This document shows positions 1 through 9,073 of a stretch of 64,000 bases of DNA, piece after piece. The DNA comes from Anaerolineaceae bacterium (GTDB lineage Bacteria; Chloroflexota; Anaerolineae; Anaerolineales; Anaerolineaceae). The position numbers and the translations under genes are program-made. Where the stretch lies: positions 248,001 through 312,000 of the forward strand of contig JAENZD010000001.1 of assembly GCA_016841445.1 (NCBI GenBank), written 5' to 3'. Position 1 is the stretch's first letter. Each line of letters begins with the position of its first letter. The notes beneath the pieces were generated by a model. It saw only the letters and a list, made by a program, of their open reading frames with translations, searched no databases and was not told the origin of the DNA.

Positions 1-31
1 AAAAGGATTATCTCTTGCGGAGTATTAAATT

Positions 32-949
32 ATGAGCGAAAATGAATTTGACGTAAAAAATGCTGTTTCAGGCGTGTTGGTCATTGATAAACCGGTTGGA
101 ATGACATCACATGATGTTGTGCAGGTTGTGCGGCGCGGCACCGGTATCCGGCGCGCAGGACACACCGGAACCCTCGACCCCCGTGCCTCTGGTGTTTTAG
201 TTGTTCTGGTTGGACCTGCGGTCCGGCTGAGCGAATATGTATCTGCTTCTGACAAACGCTACCAGGCGATCATTCGTCTGGGTGAGTCAACCGATACGTT
301 TGACGGGGATGGAGAGGTTACCCAACGCTCACCAGTCAATATCACCGAAGAGCAAATTGAAGAGGCTTTGACCCAATTTGAAGGTGTTGTTGAACAGGTG
401 CCACCCGCTTATTCAGCGAAGAAGATCAACGGTGAAAAAGCTTATGAACTGGCACGAAAAGGTGAAGAAGTTGAACTGGAACCAAAAGAGATTGATGTTT
501 ATCATCTTGAATTGCTCGAATGGGATCCACCTGAGGCAATTGTGGATGTCTACTGTTCATCTGGTACTTATGTACGCGCTTTGGCCAATGACCTTGGGGA
601 AGTCCTGGGATGTGGTGGGCATCTTGTCGGCCTCCGAAGAACTAAAAGTGGTGAGTTTGCCTTAAGGGATGCGATCCAATTGCGCAAGCTTGAAGAAGCT
701 TTTGATAATGGTGATTGGTATAAATACCTGATCCCTGCCGCTGAAGCTTTGGGTGATTGGCCCTCCCGCGAACTCAGCTTTGATGAAGTTGATTTGATCA
801 GGCACGGTCACCGGATTCCAGTGGAAGTGGAACCTGATAACCCGGATCATTGGGTCAGGGCGGTCAGCCAGCAAGGTGAACTGGTCGCTTTATTAGAGTA
901 TCTACCCGAAGAGAAAGAATGGCAGCCGCGTAAAGTATTCTTTTCTTAG
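32..949 (+). CDS. truB: tRNA pseudouridine(55) synthase TruB
   Basis: Converts U55 in the T-loop of tRNAs to pseudouridine; cytoplasmic. The 305-residue protein opens with the TruB catalytic block, residues 43-50 (GHTGTLDP), where Asp49 is the expected nucleophile, followed by ASGVL. The later TruB segments YSAKKINGEKAYELAR and GTYVRALANDLG are also present. The length is usual for bacterial TruB with a short C-terminal domain. ATG at 32 is preceded by GGAG at 20-23. ribF follows, the common rbfA-truB-ribF order; any upstream gene lies outside the window. Identification is secure. Confidence 0.97.
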   Translation: MSENEFDVKNAVSGVLVIDKPVGMTSHDVVQVVRRGTGIRRAGHTGTLDPRASGVLVVLVGPAVRLSEYVSASDKRYQAIIRLGESTDTFDGDGEVTQRSPVNITEEQIEEALTQFEGVVEQVPPAYSAKKINGEKAYELARKGEEVELEPKEIDVYHLELLEWDPPEAIVDVYCSSGTYVRALANDLGEVLGCGGHLVGLRRTKSGEFALRDAIQLRKLEEAFDNGDWYKYLIPAAEALGDWPSRELSFDEVDLIRHGHRIPVEVEPDNPDHWVRAVSQQGELVALLEYLPEEKEWQPRKVFFS

Positions 950-1033
950 ACGGAGTTTGATGAAATAAGATCATGATAATGCCCTTTCTTCATGTTTGAG
1001 GGAGGGGTATTTTTATAGTCAGAGTGTTGTGTG

Positions 1034-1993
1034 ATGAAATTTGACGATCCTGAATTCATGACTGAAATTTACGATTTTGAATCATTGCCAAAATTCGACA
1101 TTGAACGATCCTGCCTCACGATTGGGAACTTTGATGGGGTTCATCTCGGTCATCAGGCTTTGATCAAGACATTGATCAATAAAGCCCACCTGGTTGGTGC
1201 CGCTGTAGTTGTTGTGACATTCTATCCCAACCCGGTAAACTTTTTCAAACCCGATCTCAATTCGTTTTATTTATCCACACCCCAGGAAAAGGAAGCATTC
1301 CTGGTTGATTTTGGTGTTGATAAGGTTGTTACGTTTGCTTTTGATCATCACTTTGCAAACCTGACAGCGAGGGAATTCCTGGTTGGGATGAAGGAAAAGC
1401 TTGGATTGCAGTTGTTGGTGGTTGGACCTGATTTTGCGCTCGGGAAAAACCGCCAGGGCACCATCCCGGTTATCCAATCAATCGGCGAGGAGATAGGATT
1501 CAGCCTTGAACTAATGGAGCCTGTGAGTCTGGGAGAGGAGGAGATTTCTTCAACCAGGGTCCGCGCTCTTCTTGAAGCAGGCGATGTTGTTGGGGCTGCA
1601 AAATTATTAGGACGTTCATACGAAATTTCAGGTATTGTTGAACACGGATCGGACCGGGGTGCCAGCATTGGGCTGCCGACTGCGAATATTAAACACTGGA
1701 AGAAAAAGAAATTACCAGCGGTAGGCGTTTATGCCACAGAGACCATTTATAAAGGGGAATTACATCTGGGTATCACTAATGTTGGTTACAGGCCAACATT
1801 TGAAGACCAGGATGAACCCAATGTGGAGACCTACATCCTCGATTTTAACAGGGATATTTATGGAAACAGGCTAACATTGAAATTCATTGAAAAGCTTCGG
1901 GATGAAGAAAAATTTACGAGCCTTGAATCCTTTCTTGAACAAATTGAGCGTGATAAAACCGCAGCACGAGAGATATTTCGCAATGAAAGATAG
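1034..1993 (+). CDS. ribF: Bifunctional riboflavin kinase / FAD synthetase RibF
   Basis: Phosphorylates riboflavin to FMN, then adenylates FMN to FAD. The N-terminal nucleotidyltransferase domain has the ATP-binding motif GNFDGVHLGH at about residues 31-40. The C-terminal flavokinase domain starts near residue 190 with GLPTANI around 210. Length (319 aa) is standard. Start is uncertain: ATG 1034 is taken, a GTG lies directly before it at 1031 and another ATG at 1058, and no clear Shine-Dalgarno separates them. The stop overlaps the next gene by 11 bases, so translation of the ThyX-like protein is probably coupled; both enzymes concern flavin, since ThyX uses FAD. Confidence 0.95.
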   Translation: MKFDDPEFMTEIYDFESLPKFDIERSCLTIGNFDGVHLGHQALIKTLINKAHLVGAAVVVVTFYPNPVNFFKPDLNSFYLSTPQEKEAFLVDFGVDKVVTFAFDHHFANLTAREFLVGMKEKLGLQLLVVGPDFALGKNRQGTIPVIQSIGEEIGFSLELMEPVSLGEEEISSTRVRALLEAGDVVGAAKLLGRSYEISGIVEHGSDRGASIGLPTANIKHWKKKKLPAVGVYATETIYKGELHLGITNVGYRPTFEDQDEPNVETYILDFNRDIYGNRLTLKFIEKLRDEEKFTSLESFLEQIERDKTAAREIFRNER

Positions 1994-3416
1994 AAGAATC
2001 TACCTTTTAGATCCAAAACAGCTAAGCCCCGAGACGATCGCGGTAACGTTTGCTAAAACTTCGCGATCCCCAAAACCGTTTGATGAAATCGCAGATGAGC
2101 TGACGGATGCCCGGTCTGCTGAATTTCATGAAAAATGGGTTGTGGGTTATGGTCATTCTTCTGTAGCTGAACATGCTGTACTCCATATTGCACTTGAAAA
2201 TGTGTCCCGTCTGGCGATTGAAACCATCGAAGGAAATCGCCTGGCTTCGTATACTGAAAAATCAACTCGTTACCAGCAATGGGATGATGACGCTTTTTAT
2301 CATCCGAAGGAGCTTAAAGCGCAAAATCTGCAAGAAAGATTCAATGACACTTGCTGTCTTCTGTTTAACACTTATCAAACCTGTATTAAGAAGGTCAGCA
2401 AGCACTTTAATGAAGTACTGTTTCCATCTAATGGTGAGTCTGAAAAAGCTTTTGGACGACGGGTGAAAACTGAATCCGTTGATGTATGCCGTTTTTTGCT
2501 GCCAGCCGCGTCACTGGCAAATGTCGGAGTGACGATCAATGCTCGTTCCCTTGAATATGCGATTTGTAAAATGCTTAGCTCCCCGCTCAATGAAGTACGC
2601 GAAATCGGTGAAGAACTTTGCAGCGTGGCAAAACTTGAAACACCAACCCTGATCAAATACGCGGCTTGTAATGAGTACCTGGTCTCAACCCGTGAGAGGA
2701 TGAGTGTCTATTCTCAAAAAATTGCTTCGCAAAATGACGGTGCCTGGTTCAACCTGGTTTCTTATGATCCTGAGGGGGAAGACCATGTCCTGGCAGCGCT
2801 TCTTTTCCGGTTTGGTTCGCACCTTAGTTTTGAGGCTTGCATGGCACACATCAGGCATATGGATTGTGATGAAAAAAAGAAATTGGTTGATGAGATCATC
2901 GCGACTCGCGGCGTTCATGACCAGCCATTGCGTGAATTGGAATATGCGCATTTGACATTTGAAATTGTGATGGATCAGGGCGCGTATTTTGAATTTAAAC
3001 GCCACCGTATGATGACCCAAACAGCCCAACCCCTGCTGGCTGACTTAGGTTATGCCGTACCAAAGGCAATCGTTGAGGCGGGTGTCGATGCTGAATATGC
3101 AACAGCAATGGAATCAGCCGCAGCGCTCTACAGGGAGGTGGCGAATTTCAACCCGGATGCAGCAGGTTATATCATCCCCAATGGATTCAATCGAAGGGTC
3201 TTGTTCAGTATGAACCTGCGTGAAGCATTTAATTTTGTCCGCTTGCGGTCCGCAAAAAATGCTCATTTTTCCATTCAGCGGATTTCCCAGCGGATTGCCG
3301 ATACAATCCAGGAAGTTTACCCGTTATTGGGGCAGTATTTGGAAATAGCTGATCAGAAAACCTGGCAGGATATCGAAAGCCAGTATTTTTCAGTCACACA
3401 GCAGGACACACGATAA
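1983..3416 (+). CDS. thyX: Tandem-duplicated ThyX-like flavin-dependent thymidylate synthase
   Basis: ThyX enzymes methylate dUMP to dTMP with methylenetetrahydrofolate, FAD and NADPH. This 477-residue protein is about twice the usual length and holds two ThyX-like halves. Half 1 has GHSSVAEHA at 58-66 and, at 84-97, GNRLASYTEKSTRY, which keeps the R..S..E.S.RY part of the ThyX motif but has GNR where RHR is normal. Half 2 has an intact RHR at about 340 but loses the following Ser/Glu/Ser (RHRMMTQTAQP). Each half also ends in the NAR/LR helix type (NARSLEYAI; LREAFNFVRLRSAKNAHFSI). The 1983 start is chosen because family similarity begins there; the open frame extends upstream to 1887 inside ribF. 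Activity as a synthase is likely but not certain. Confidence 0.85.
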   Translation: MKDRRIYLLDPKQLSPETIAVTFAKTSRSPKPFDEIADELTDARSAEFHEKWVVGYGHSSVAEHAVLHIALENVSRLAIETIEGNRLASYTEKSTRYQQWDDDAFYHPKELKAQNLQERFNDTCCLLFNTYQTCIKKVSKHFNEVLFPSNGESEKAFGRRVKTESVDVCRFLLPAASLANVGVTINARSLEYAICKMLSSPLNEVREIGEELCSVAKLETPTLIKYAACNEYLVSTRERMSVYSQKIASQNDGAWFNLVSYDPEGEDHVLAALLFRFGSHLSFEACMAHIRHMDCDEKKKLVDEIIATRGVHDQPLRELEYAHLTFEIVMDQGAYFEFKRHRMMTQTAQPLLADLGYAVPKAIVEAGVDAEYATAMESAAALYREVANFNPDAAGYIIPNGFNRRVLFSMNLREAFNFVRLRSAKNAHFSIQRISQRIADTIQEVYPLLGQYLEIADQKTWQDIESQYFSVTQQDTR

Positions 3417-3521
3417 TTCAGGAGAAATCATTAATCACGTATACCGGATTTTCTTCCGAATTTGTAATGGTTTTTGGGTTCTGGAATAAAAACTGGGGTT
3501 TGGTGATTACAAGGAGGGCAT

Positions 3522-4544
3522 GTGGCATTCATCCGAGCGATTAAGAGCATATTTTGGAATGACCAGGAAGGGCGGATGCGAGCTTTTTGGCGAATTGCAT
3601 TGCATACTGGCATGTTCCTGATTTTGACCACTGTACTTGGAACAGGCATGATGATCCTGCTCCTTCTATTTGGCCCAGCTCTTGGTATCGATATCCAAAC
3701 CATTTTCACAAGCGGTGATGTACTGCAAATAGCCCAGGAACCGTGGGTTGGAACGGTGATTATCCCGGGTGCGACTTTCATGAGCGTCATTTTAACCACT
3801 TTCCTGGCAGGAAGAATTTTTGACCGTCGTAAATTTAAAGATTTTGGCCTTCAATTTTCACTGCGATGGTGGGGTGATTTCGGCTTTGGTTTGGCTTTAG
3901 GTGCGATCTTGATGGGAGCGATCTTCCTGATCGGGTTGCTGACCAATAGCATCAGGGTCACCGGATTTTTCCAGACGCCCAATGAAAATATCTCATTTGT
4001 CTCAGGGATGGTGCAGACCCTGATATTATTCATCCTTGTGGGAATCTATGAAGAACTCCTGTCTCGCGGTTATCATCTCATCAACCTTGCTGAGGGATTT
4101 AATCTCAAATTACTCGGAAAGAAATGGGCATTGTTCATTGCAATCTTAATTTCCTCAGCAGTGTTTGGCATACTCCACCTGGCTAACCCCAATGCGAGCT
4201 GGGTCAGTGCACTTAATATTTCCCTGGCAGGCATGGTTTTTGGTTTGGGGATGGTGCTGACAGGACGCTTGGCCATTCCAATGGGAATGCACATCACCTG
4301 GAATTTTTTCCAGTCTGCAGTTTTTGGTTTTTCTGTCAGCGGTTTAGAACCTGGGGTTGTGATAATTGCCACTGAACCGGTTGGGCCAGCTTGGCTGACT
4401 GGGGGGTTGTTCGGGCCGGAAGCGGGCTTGTTGGGCGTAGGCGCGATCATCCTCGGTGGTATTCTGATCTATTTATGGGTTCGCTGGCGGGGGGAATCAT
4501 CCGCCAACTTAGATTTGGCAGTTTACAAAAAGAAGGATGGGTAG
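3522..4544 (+). CDS. CPBP-family intramembrane metalloprotease (CAAX/Abi type)
   Basis: Polytopic membrane protein of 340 residues with about eight hydrophobic segments and the three CPBP motifs: EELLSRG at about 177-183 (EExxxR), ILHLANPNAS near 216 and GMHITWNF near 256, which together supply the Glu/His metal site. The family covers CAAX-type prenyl proteases and bacteriocin self-immunity proteins; the substrate cannot be told here. GTG start at 3522 with a strong AAGGAGG at 3511-3517. It follows the thyX gene by 105 bases on the same strand and may have its own promoter. Confidence 0.9.
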   Translation: MAFIRAIKSIFWNDQEGRMRAFWRIALHTGMFLILTTVLGTGMMILLLLFGPALGIDIQTIFTSGDVLQIAQEPWVGTVIIPGATFMSVILTTFLAGRIFDRRKFKDFGLQFSLRWWGDFGFGLALGAILMGAIFLIGLLTNSIRVTGFFQTPNENISFVSGMVQTLILFILVGIYEELLSRGYHLINLAEGFNLKLLGKKWALFIAILISSAVFGILHLANPNASWVSALNISLAGMVFGLGMVLTGRLAIPMGMHITWNFFQSAVFGFSVSGLEPGVVIIATEPVGPAWLTGGLFGPEAGLLGVGAIILGGILIYLWVRWRGESSANLDLAVYKKKDG

Positions 4545-4753
4545 AGAGAGTCCCTTTTCCTGATCTTATTGGAGGTGAATCCGAAAATTGAGATCGGCAG
4601 GATGAAAACCGCATCTTGCCCTACAGATGACATTGATTTTCGTGTGCAAGGTTTCTTTCCCGAGGTTTCATTTAGAACTTGAATATTCCAAACGTTGCGC
4701 ATATGATAAATATGGATAGATTAAGAATTCATTCACTTGATATGGTTAAGTAG

Positions 4754-4762
4754 TGATATAAT
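4754..4762 (+). promoter_or_regulatory. Extended -10 promoter of the 4835 gene
   Basis: TGATATAAT is a perfect extended -10 (TGnTATAAT). The -35 region is weak: CACTTG at 17-bp spacing, or TTGATA at 14 bp, which fits an extended -10 promoter. The expected transcript start is near 4769, about 65 bases before the GTG at 4835. The rest of the 290-base gap 4545-4834 shows no gene. Confidence 0.6.
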
Positions 4763-4834
4763 AGGTTGATTTTGGCATTTTTCCCGGGCGGTTTTTACTC
4801 ACCTGGGACATTTATTCTTACAAGGAGGTAAATT

Positions 4835-5599
4835 GTGACGGTTCATTTATATTTATCCTTAATTCCAGAAGCGTTGATTGCTTCGATGCTTTCACCGGAG
4901 GAATTTGGTGCGTACTATGCCGTGGGTTCGAATAAGAAATCCAGCGGTCAGGCGATCTTTTTCGAGATTGACCCAGATTACCGCAGTAAACACTTTCGTA
5001 TCCAGGAAGGGATTGCTCGCTGCATTCCTCATGACGATGGCACGCCCAAAGCTTCGATCTATATCAGCGTTTACCGTGTTCTGGAGCAAATAGACATTAA
5101 GACATTAAAAAGGTTGTATCTCGTGACACAGGACGGCCGAACGCTTGGGTTAGATCCCAGCGATGTGCTTCCTGAGCCTTGTGAAGGACTTCATCTTTAT
5201 AAGGAGGTTGTTCCTGTCTCCCCACTTGTCGCCAGCCGTTTGAATCCGTTGGAATTCTACGACTTGATTGTCAAGAATCCTACATCCCTGGTGACCATGC
5301 CTGCGATTGCTTTTGTCGAGCTGCGTTTAGGCGAACTGGCTGAAGATCCCGATATGGGTGAAATTGGTGACCTTCCGTATCCCAATATGGATCACCTGCG
5401 TGAAGTTCTTGTGGATTTGCAGAAGAAACCTGTTGCCACAAAAATGGTAGATCGCACCAGCCCATCAACCTTCCCATACAGGACGATGAAGAACGGACTG
5501 TTTGTTGGGAACGAATCGAAATTGTTGTATTACCCAATTCCTTCCCATGAAGTATTACGGGAAGAAAATTATCGATGGTGGCGTTCGGCGAATATTTAG
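4835..5599 (+). CDS. Hypothetical protein, 254 aa, upstream of hppA
   Basis: Not recognised. It has no signal peptide, membrane segment or zinc motif, so it is a soluble cytoplasmic candidate of mixed composition, rich in Pro, Tyr and acidic residues. The first 80 residues (MTVHLYLSLIPEALIASML onward, with YYAVGSNKKSSGQAIFFE) look like a compact alpha/beta domain. The C-terminal part has several conserved-looking aromatic positions and ends ENYRWWRSANI. GTG start at 4835 has an excellent AAGGAGGT at 4822-4829 and an extended -10 promoter upstream, so expression is likely good. hppA follows 59 bases later on the same strand. No function is claimed. Confidence 0.8.
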   Translation: MTVHLYLSLIPEALIASMLSPEEFGAYYAVGSNKKSSGQAIFFEIDPDYRSKHFRIQEGIARCIPHDDGTPKASIYISVYRVLEQIDIKTLKRLYLVTQDGRTLGLDPSDVLPEPCEGLHLYKEVVPVSPLVASRLNPLEFYDLIVKNPTSLVTMPAIAFVELRLGELAEDPDMGEIGDLPYPNMDHLREVLVDLQKKPVATKMVDRTSPSTFPYRTMKNGLFVGNESKLLYYPIPSHEVLREENYRWWRSANI

Positions 5600-5609
5600 C
5601 ATTCGCTGG

Positions 5610-5629
5610 AAGTCGTCAAGACTTTTTTT
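5610..5629 (+). terminator. Weak hairpin and T-run before hppA
   Basis: AAGTC/GACTT (5610-5614 with 5620-5624, five-base loop) is followed by seven T. A 5-bp stem is short for a true terminator; it could give partial termination between the hypothetical gene and hppA. Confidence 0.25.
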
Positions 5630-5658
5630 ACTATCTATAAAATTTTTTAGGAGTACTT

Positions 5659-7725
5659 ATGGAAACGATTTGGCTTTATATTAGTATTGGTGCGGGTGTG
5701 GTTTCTATCGCAGTCGCAGTGTTCTTATTCTTCTGGGTTAAGAAGCAAGACCCGGGGACTGAACGTGCAAAGGAAGTGGCTGGTTGGATTAAAGAAGGCG
5801 CTCAGACATACCTGAAGCGACTATACATTTCCCTGGCAGTTGTCGCAGTGATCCTTGCTTTTATCATTGCGGTGGTTTTCAGTTTTGATTTTTCCCAAGC
5901 AGCTGAGAGGAGTGCTGTTATCATTCCTCTGAATGGTATCAGCATGGCAGTGACTTTCATCGGTGGCGCATTATGCTCTGCCGTAGCAGGTTACATGGGG
6001 ATGGCGATTGCGGTTGAGGCAAATGTCCGCACAGCAACAGCAGCTAATGAATCCCTCAATAAAGCGTTTAAACTTTCATTCTATGCGGGTTCAGTTATGG
6101 GCCTCGCAATGGTTGGCCTGGCTATCATCGGGATGAGCACGATTATGTTAGTGACTCAAAGCGCAGATCTAGTCCTCGGTTTCAGCTTCGGCGCTTCTGC
6201 TTTAGCCTTATTAGCCAAAGCTGGCGGCGGTATTTATACGAAAACAGCAGATATTGCTGCTGACCTGGTGGGTAAGATCGAGGTTGGGATCCCTGAAGAT
6301 GATCCCCGAAATCCTGCGGTTGTGGCGGATAATGTTGGCGACAATGTTGGTGATGTAGCGGGGATGGGTGCGGACATTTTCGACTCTTATGTTGCATCGG
6401 TAGTGGCAGTCATGTTGATTGGTGCTGTTGCATCTGATGGCTTGAGCATGTACGTTGTGCTGCCCTTGATTTTATGCACGCTTGGCAGTTTCGCTTCGTT
6501 GTTGGGCATCCAGTTTGTGAGGGTTGGAAAGAATGGTAAGCCTGGACCAGCATTAAATTTTGGTACGATCATTACAACAGTGCTTTTTGCTGCCATGGTT
6601 GTTGCGCTGGTTTTACTTGGCGATTTGGAACTTGGCATTCTTTGGGCAACGCTCGTTGGATTAATTGCTGGGGTCGTGATCGGTTTTACTTCAGACTACT
6701 TTACATCAGATAATTACAAACCTGTTTTGGAAACAGCCAGAGTGTCTAGCTCAGGATCAGCAATCAATATTATTACTGGGTTTAGTTATGGCTTGATCAG
6801 TATTGTTCCTTCAGTTATCGGCATTGCCTTAGCAACTTTTCTTTCCTACAAACTTGCAGAACTATCTGGTGTACAGGGTATTTATGGGATTGGCATCAGC
6901 GCGGTGGGGATGTTATCCATCAGCGGGATGATTGTATCTGCAGATGCTTACGGCCCGATTGTTGATAATGCACGGGGTATTGCTGAAATGGCTGGAATGG
7001 ACCCCCATGTGATTGAAACTGCGGATGTATTGGATTCAGCAGGCAATACGGCTAAGGCAATAACCAAAGGCTTCTCGATCAGTGCGGCCGCGCTGACCGT
7101 CTTAGCCTTGTTTGCCGCATTTGCTGAAGTGGTCGAGGCTGCTGGTTTCACCATAAATCTCAGCCTGCAGGAGCCTATTGTGGTGACAGGTGTTTTCCTG
7201 GGTGCAATGACGCCACCGTTGTTCAGCGCTCTCACTATGCTTTCTGTGACCCACAATGCCTTTGATATGATCGAGGAGATCCGGCGCCAGTTCCGTGAAA
7301 AACCGGGTATTCTGGCAGGTACAGAAAAACCTGATTATGCTACCTGTGTCAGATTGGCTGCGCAAGGCGCGTTGAGCTCCCTGATCTTGCCTGCTTTCCT
7401 GGCTGTAGGTTTGCCGCTCCTAATTGGGTTTATCCTGGGGCCAAATGCTTTAGGTGGTTTCCTGGGTGGTGCTATCTTCACAGGTGTGATCTTTGCCCTG
7501 TTCATGGCGAATGCCGGCGGCTTATGGGATAACGCCAAGAAATACATTGAAACAGGCAAGTTTGGTGGTCCTGGATCTGAAGCGCACAAAGCTGGTGTCG
7601 TTGGCGATACCGTTGGTGATCCATTCAAGGATACTGCAGGACCTTCGTTGAACACCCTTATTACTGTGATGTCCCTGGTGGCTTCATTATTTGCACCCAT
7701 CATCGCAGCGTTTCACATCTTTTAA
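5659..7725 (+). CDS. hppA: Membrane-bound proton-translocating pyrophosphatase, K+-independent type
   Basis: Hydrolyses cytoplasmic pyrophosphate and pumps ions across the membrane, saving energy from biosynthetic PPi. The 688-residue protein has about 16 hydrophobic segments. The substrate/metal-site motifs are present: DNVGDNVGDVAGMGADIFDS around residues 221-240, DAYGPIVDNARGIAEM near 430, and DNAKKYIE with GDTVGDPFKDTAGPS near the C-terminus. At about residue 460 the sequence GNTAKAITKG carries Lys where K+-dependent enzymes have Ala, so by the known rule this is a K+-independent, most likely H+-pumping, form. SD AGGAG at 5649-5653 precedes ATG 5659. Confidence 0.96.
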   Translation: METIWLYISIGAGVVSIAVAVFLFFWVKKQDPGTERAKEVAGWIKEGAQTYLKRLYISLAVVAVILAFIIAVVFSFDFSQAAERSAVIIPLNGISMAVTFIGGALCSAVAGYMGMAIAVEANVRTATAANESLNKAFKLSFYAGSVMGLAMVGLAIIGMSTIMLVTQSADLVLGFSFGASALALLAKAGGGIYTKTADIAADLVGKIEVGIPEDDPRNPAVVADNVGDNVGDVAGMGADIFDSYVASVVAVMLIGAVASDGLSMYVVLPLILCTLGSFASLLGIQFVRVGKNGKPGPALNFGTIITTVLFAAMVVALVLLGDLELGILWATLVGLIAGVVIGFTSDYFTSDNYKPVLETARVSSSGSAINIITGFSYGLISIVPSVIGIALATFLSYKLAELSGVQGIYGIGISAVGMLSISGMIVSADAYGPIVDNARGIAEMAGMDPHVIETADVLDSAGNTAKAITKGFSISAAALTVLALFAAFAEVVEAAGFTINLSLQEPIVVTGVFLGAMTPPLFSALTMLSVTHNAFDMIEEIRRQFREKPGILAGTEKPDYATCVRLAAQGALSSLILPAFLAVGLPLLIGFILGPNALGGFLGGAIFTGVIFALFMANAGGLWDNAKKYIETGKFGGPGSEAHKAGVVGDTVGDPFKDTAGPSLNTLITVMSLVASLFAPIIAAFHIF

Positions 7726-7784
7726 AATTACACCTTGATTAAAAGGTCGCGCAAATAAAATTTGAGCGCATCGTAATTAATGGG

Positions 7785-7811
7785 TAGAGGCGAGGCATGT
7801 CCTCGCCTCTA
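7785..7811. terminator. Perfect 11-bp hairpin after hppA
   Basis: TAGAGGCGAGG (7785-7795) and CCTCGCCTCTA (7801-7811) pair perfectly around CATGT. No T-run follows directly, so it may be a factor-dependent stop or a transcript-stabilising hairpin rather than an intrinsic terminator. Confidence 0.45.
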
Positions 7812-7922
7812 TGAATTTAAGAGCTTAATCTGATCACAAGGGATGACCAAATTCATTACATTTGTCCACCTTTTTTCAAATATAATCAGTGTTTAATATT
7901 CTAATCTTCGGGATTATGTTAA

Positions 7923-8186
7923 ATGGTTCAAGACTTTGGTTCCGGCATGACGGTTGATGAGCTTATCGGTTGGATTGCTGAGGATATTAATAAACTTCGG
8001 CTTCCTACCGGTGATGTCTTTAATCTTGTATCCCAATCGGCAAGGTATCTCGTCAAGAAAAACTTTGCTTCCGCTGTTCTGATGGAAATATGGGGAGATG
8101 GTCACACAGTTTGGCGTATTAATCACAAAGAACAACCATTGTGGATCACACCAACAGGTGAAATTAGACGTTCAAAAGAGATATAA
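7923..8186 (+). CDS. Small hypothetical protein, 87 aa
   Basis: Not recognised. A soluble 87-residue protein with an N-terminal helical stretch (VDELIGWIAEDINKL) and a beta-like C-terminal half (EIWGDGHTVWRINHKEQPLW). Codon use looks like its neighbours. ATG 7923 has little Shine-Dalgarno; ATG 7947 (MTVDELIGW) is an alternative. It is isolated between hppA and a convergent gene that ends three bases downstream, so it is probably transcribed alone. Confidence 0.65.
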   Translation: MVQDFGSGMTVDELIGWIAEDINKLRLPTGDVFNLVSQSARYLVKKNFASAVLMEIWGDGHTVWRINHKEQPLWITPTGEIRRSKEI

Positions 8187-8188
8187 AT

Positions 8189-8992
8189 TTATAAATCCCG
8201 CTTAACGGCGGATTTTAATTGCTTTTGAAGGTTTTCAGGAAAAGCTATAATAGCGTTTTTGACCAACCGTACTGTCTCAGCGGATTCACTGATCGATAAA
8301 GCCTGTTTCAGGTAAAAAGCCGTCTCGATGGGGGCGTGTTGTGCCAGGGTTTTAATTAATCTTTCCAGGGAACGCATGATACCAGGGTATGGGTCACGTA
8401 AAAACGGGCTGGTCAACCTGAAAGCAGCAGGAAGATTCGTAAATGACGGGGATTTAATACCTTCAATCAAACCGATCAGCCCAAAATTGATCAGTTTAGG
8501 GTTCTGATCCGAAAGATAGGTATAAACCAATGACTCCCATGCTTCAGGTAAGCGGGATTGCAGCGATTTCGTTCCGACAGAGAATAATTGGGTTGCCAGG
8601 AGGGGGTCGATCGAGGGTGACAGCCATTCTTTGATACGCGCTACGATCTGAGTGGTTTCTTTGATTGGCACATTTCCCAGGATAAAGATTGCAGTTTGCA
8701 GGACCTCGAAATAGTCATCTAGCCAGAGCGAATCTGATAGGTTGAGAGCGGCTTGAGGGTTAGCTTGGATTTGGGGAATTAAATCCAGTTTGAGTTGGCG
8801 CATAACCGGATGCGGCAGGTGATACATGGGGACGAGGGGAATTGCAGAGGCAGATTCACCGAACCGTAGCGCACGGTTTCCATAACTGCTGAATAGGTCG
8901 CTCAGCCTGCGGTGGAATTCTTCAGGGGACTCAAAGAAGGAAATCACGCCTTGAATTTGGAACCGCAGTCGGGTTGGATTTACAGCAGTCAT
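8189..8992 (-). CDS. Alpha-helical repeat protein of unknown function, 267 aa
   Basis: Predicted to be almost wholly helical, with repeated 30-40-residue helix pairs (for example PQAALNLSDSLWLDDYFEVL and HAPIETAFYLKQALSISES) that resemble HEAT/ARM solenoids as in DNA-alkylation-repair-like folds. No catalytic motif is visible. It has no signal peptide. It lies 81 bases downstream of proS on the same strand with AAGGATT about nine bases before the ATG. HEAT-like is a fold impression, not a family match. Confidence 0.7.
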   Translation of the reverse strand: MTAVNPTRLRFQIQGVISFFESPEEFHRRLSDLFSSYGNRALRFGESASAIPLVPMYHLPHPVMRQLKLDLIPQIQANPQAALNLSDSLWLDDYFEVLQTAIFILGNVPIKETTQIVARIKEWLSPSIDPLLATQLFSVGTKSLQSRLPEAWESLVYTYLSDQNPKLINFGLIGLIEGIKSPSFTNLPAAFRLTSPFLRDPYPGIMRSLERLIKTLAQHAPIETAFYLKQALSISESAETVRLVKNAIIAFPENLQKQLKSAVKRDL

Positions 8993-9073
8993 ATCGGTTT
9001 ATGGAATCCTTATAAGTTGATCTATCAATATTGGGAGGAAAATCCCTCTTTCCTTCCAAATTATTATTAGGGA

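Noticed and set aside
1887-1982. N-terminal extension of the ThyX-like ORF into ribF
   Set aside because: ThyX similarity starts after ATG 1983; the extension is an out-of-frame reading of the RibF C-terminus.
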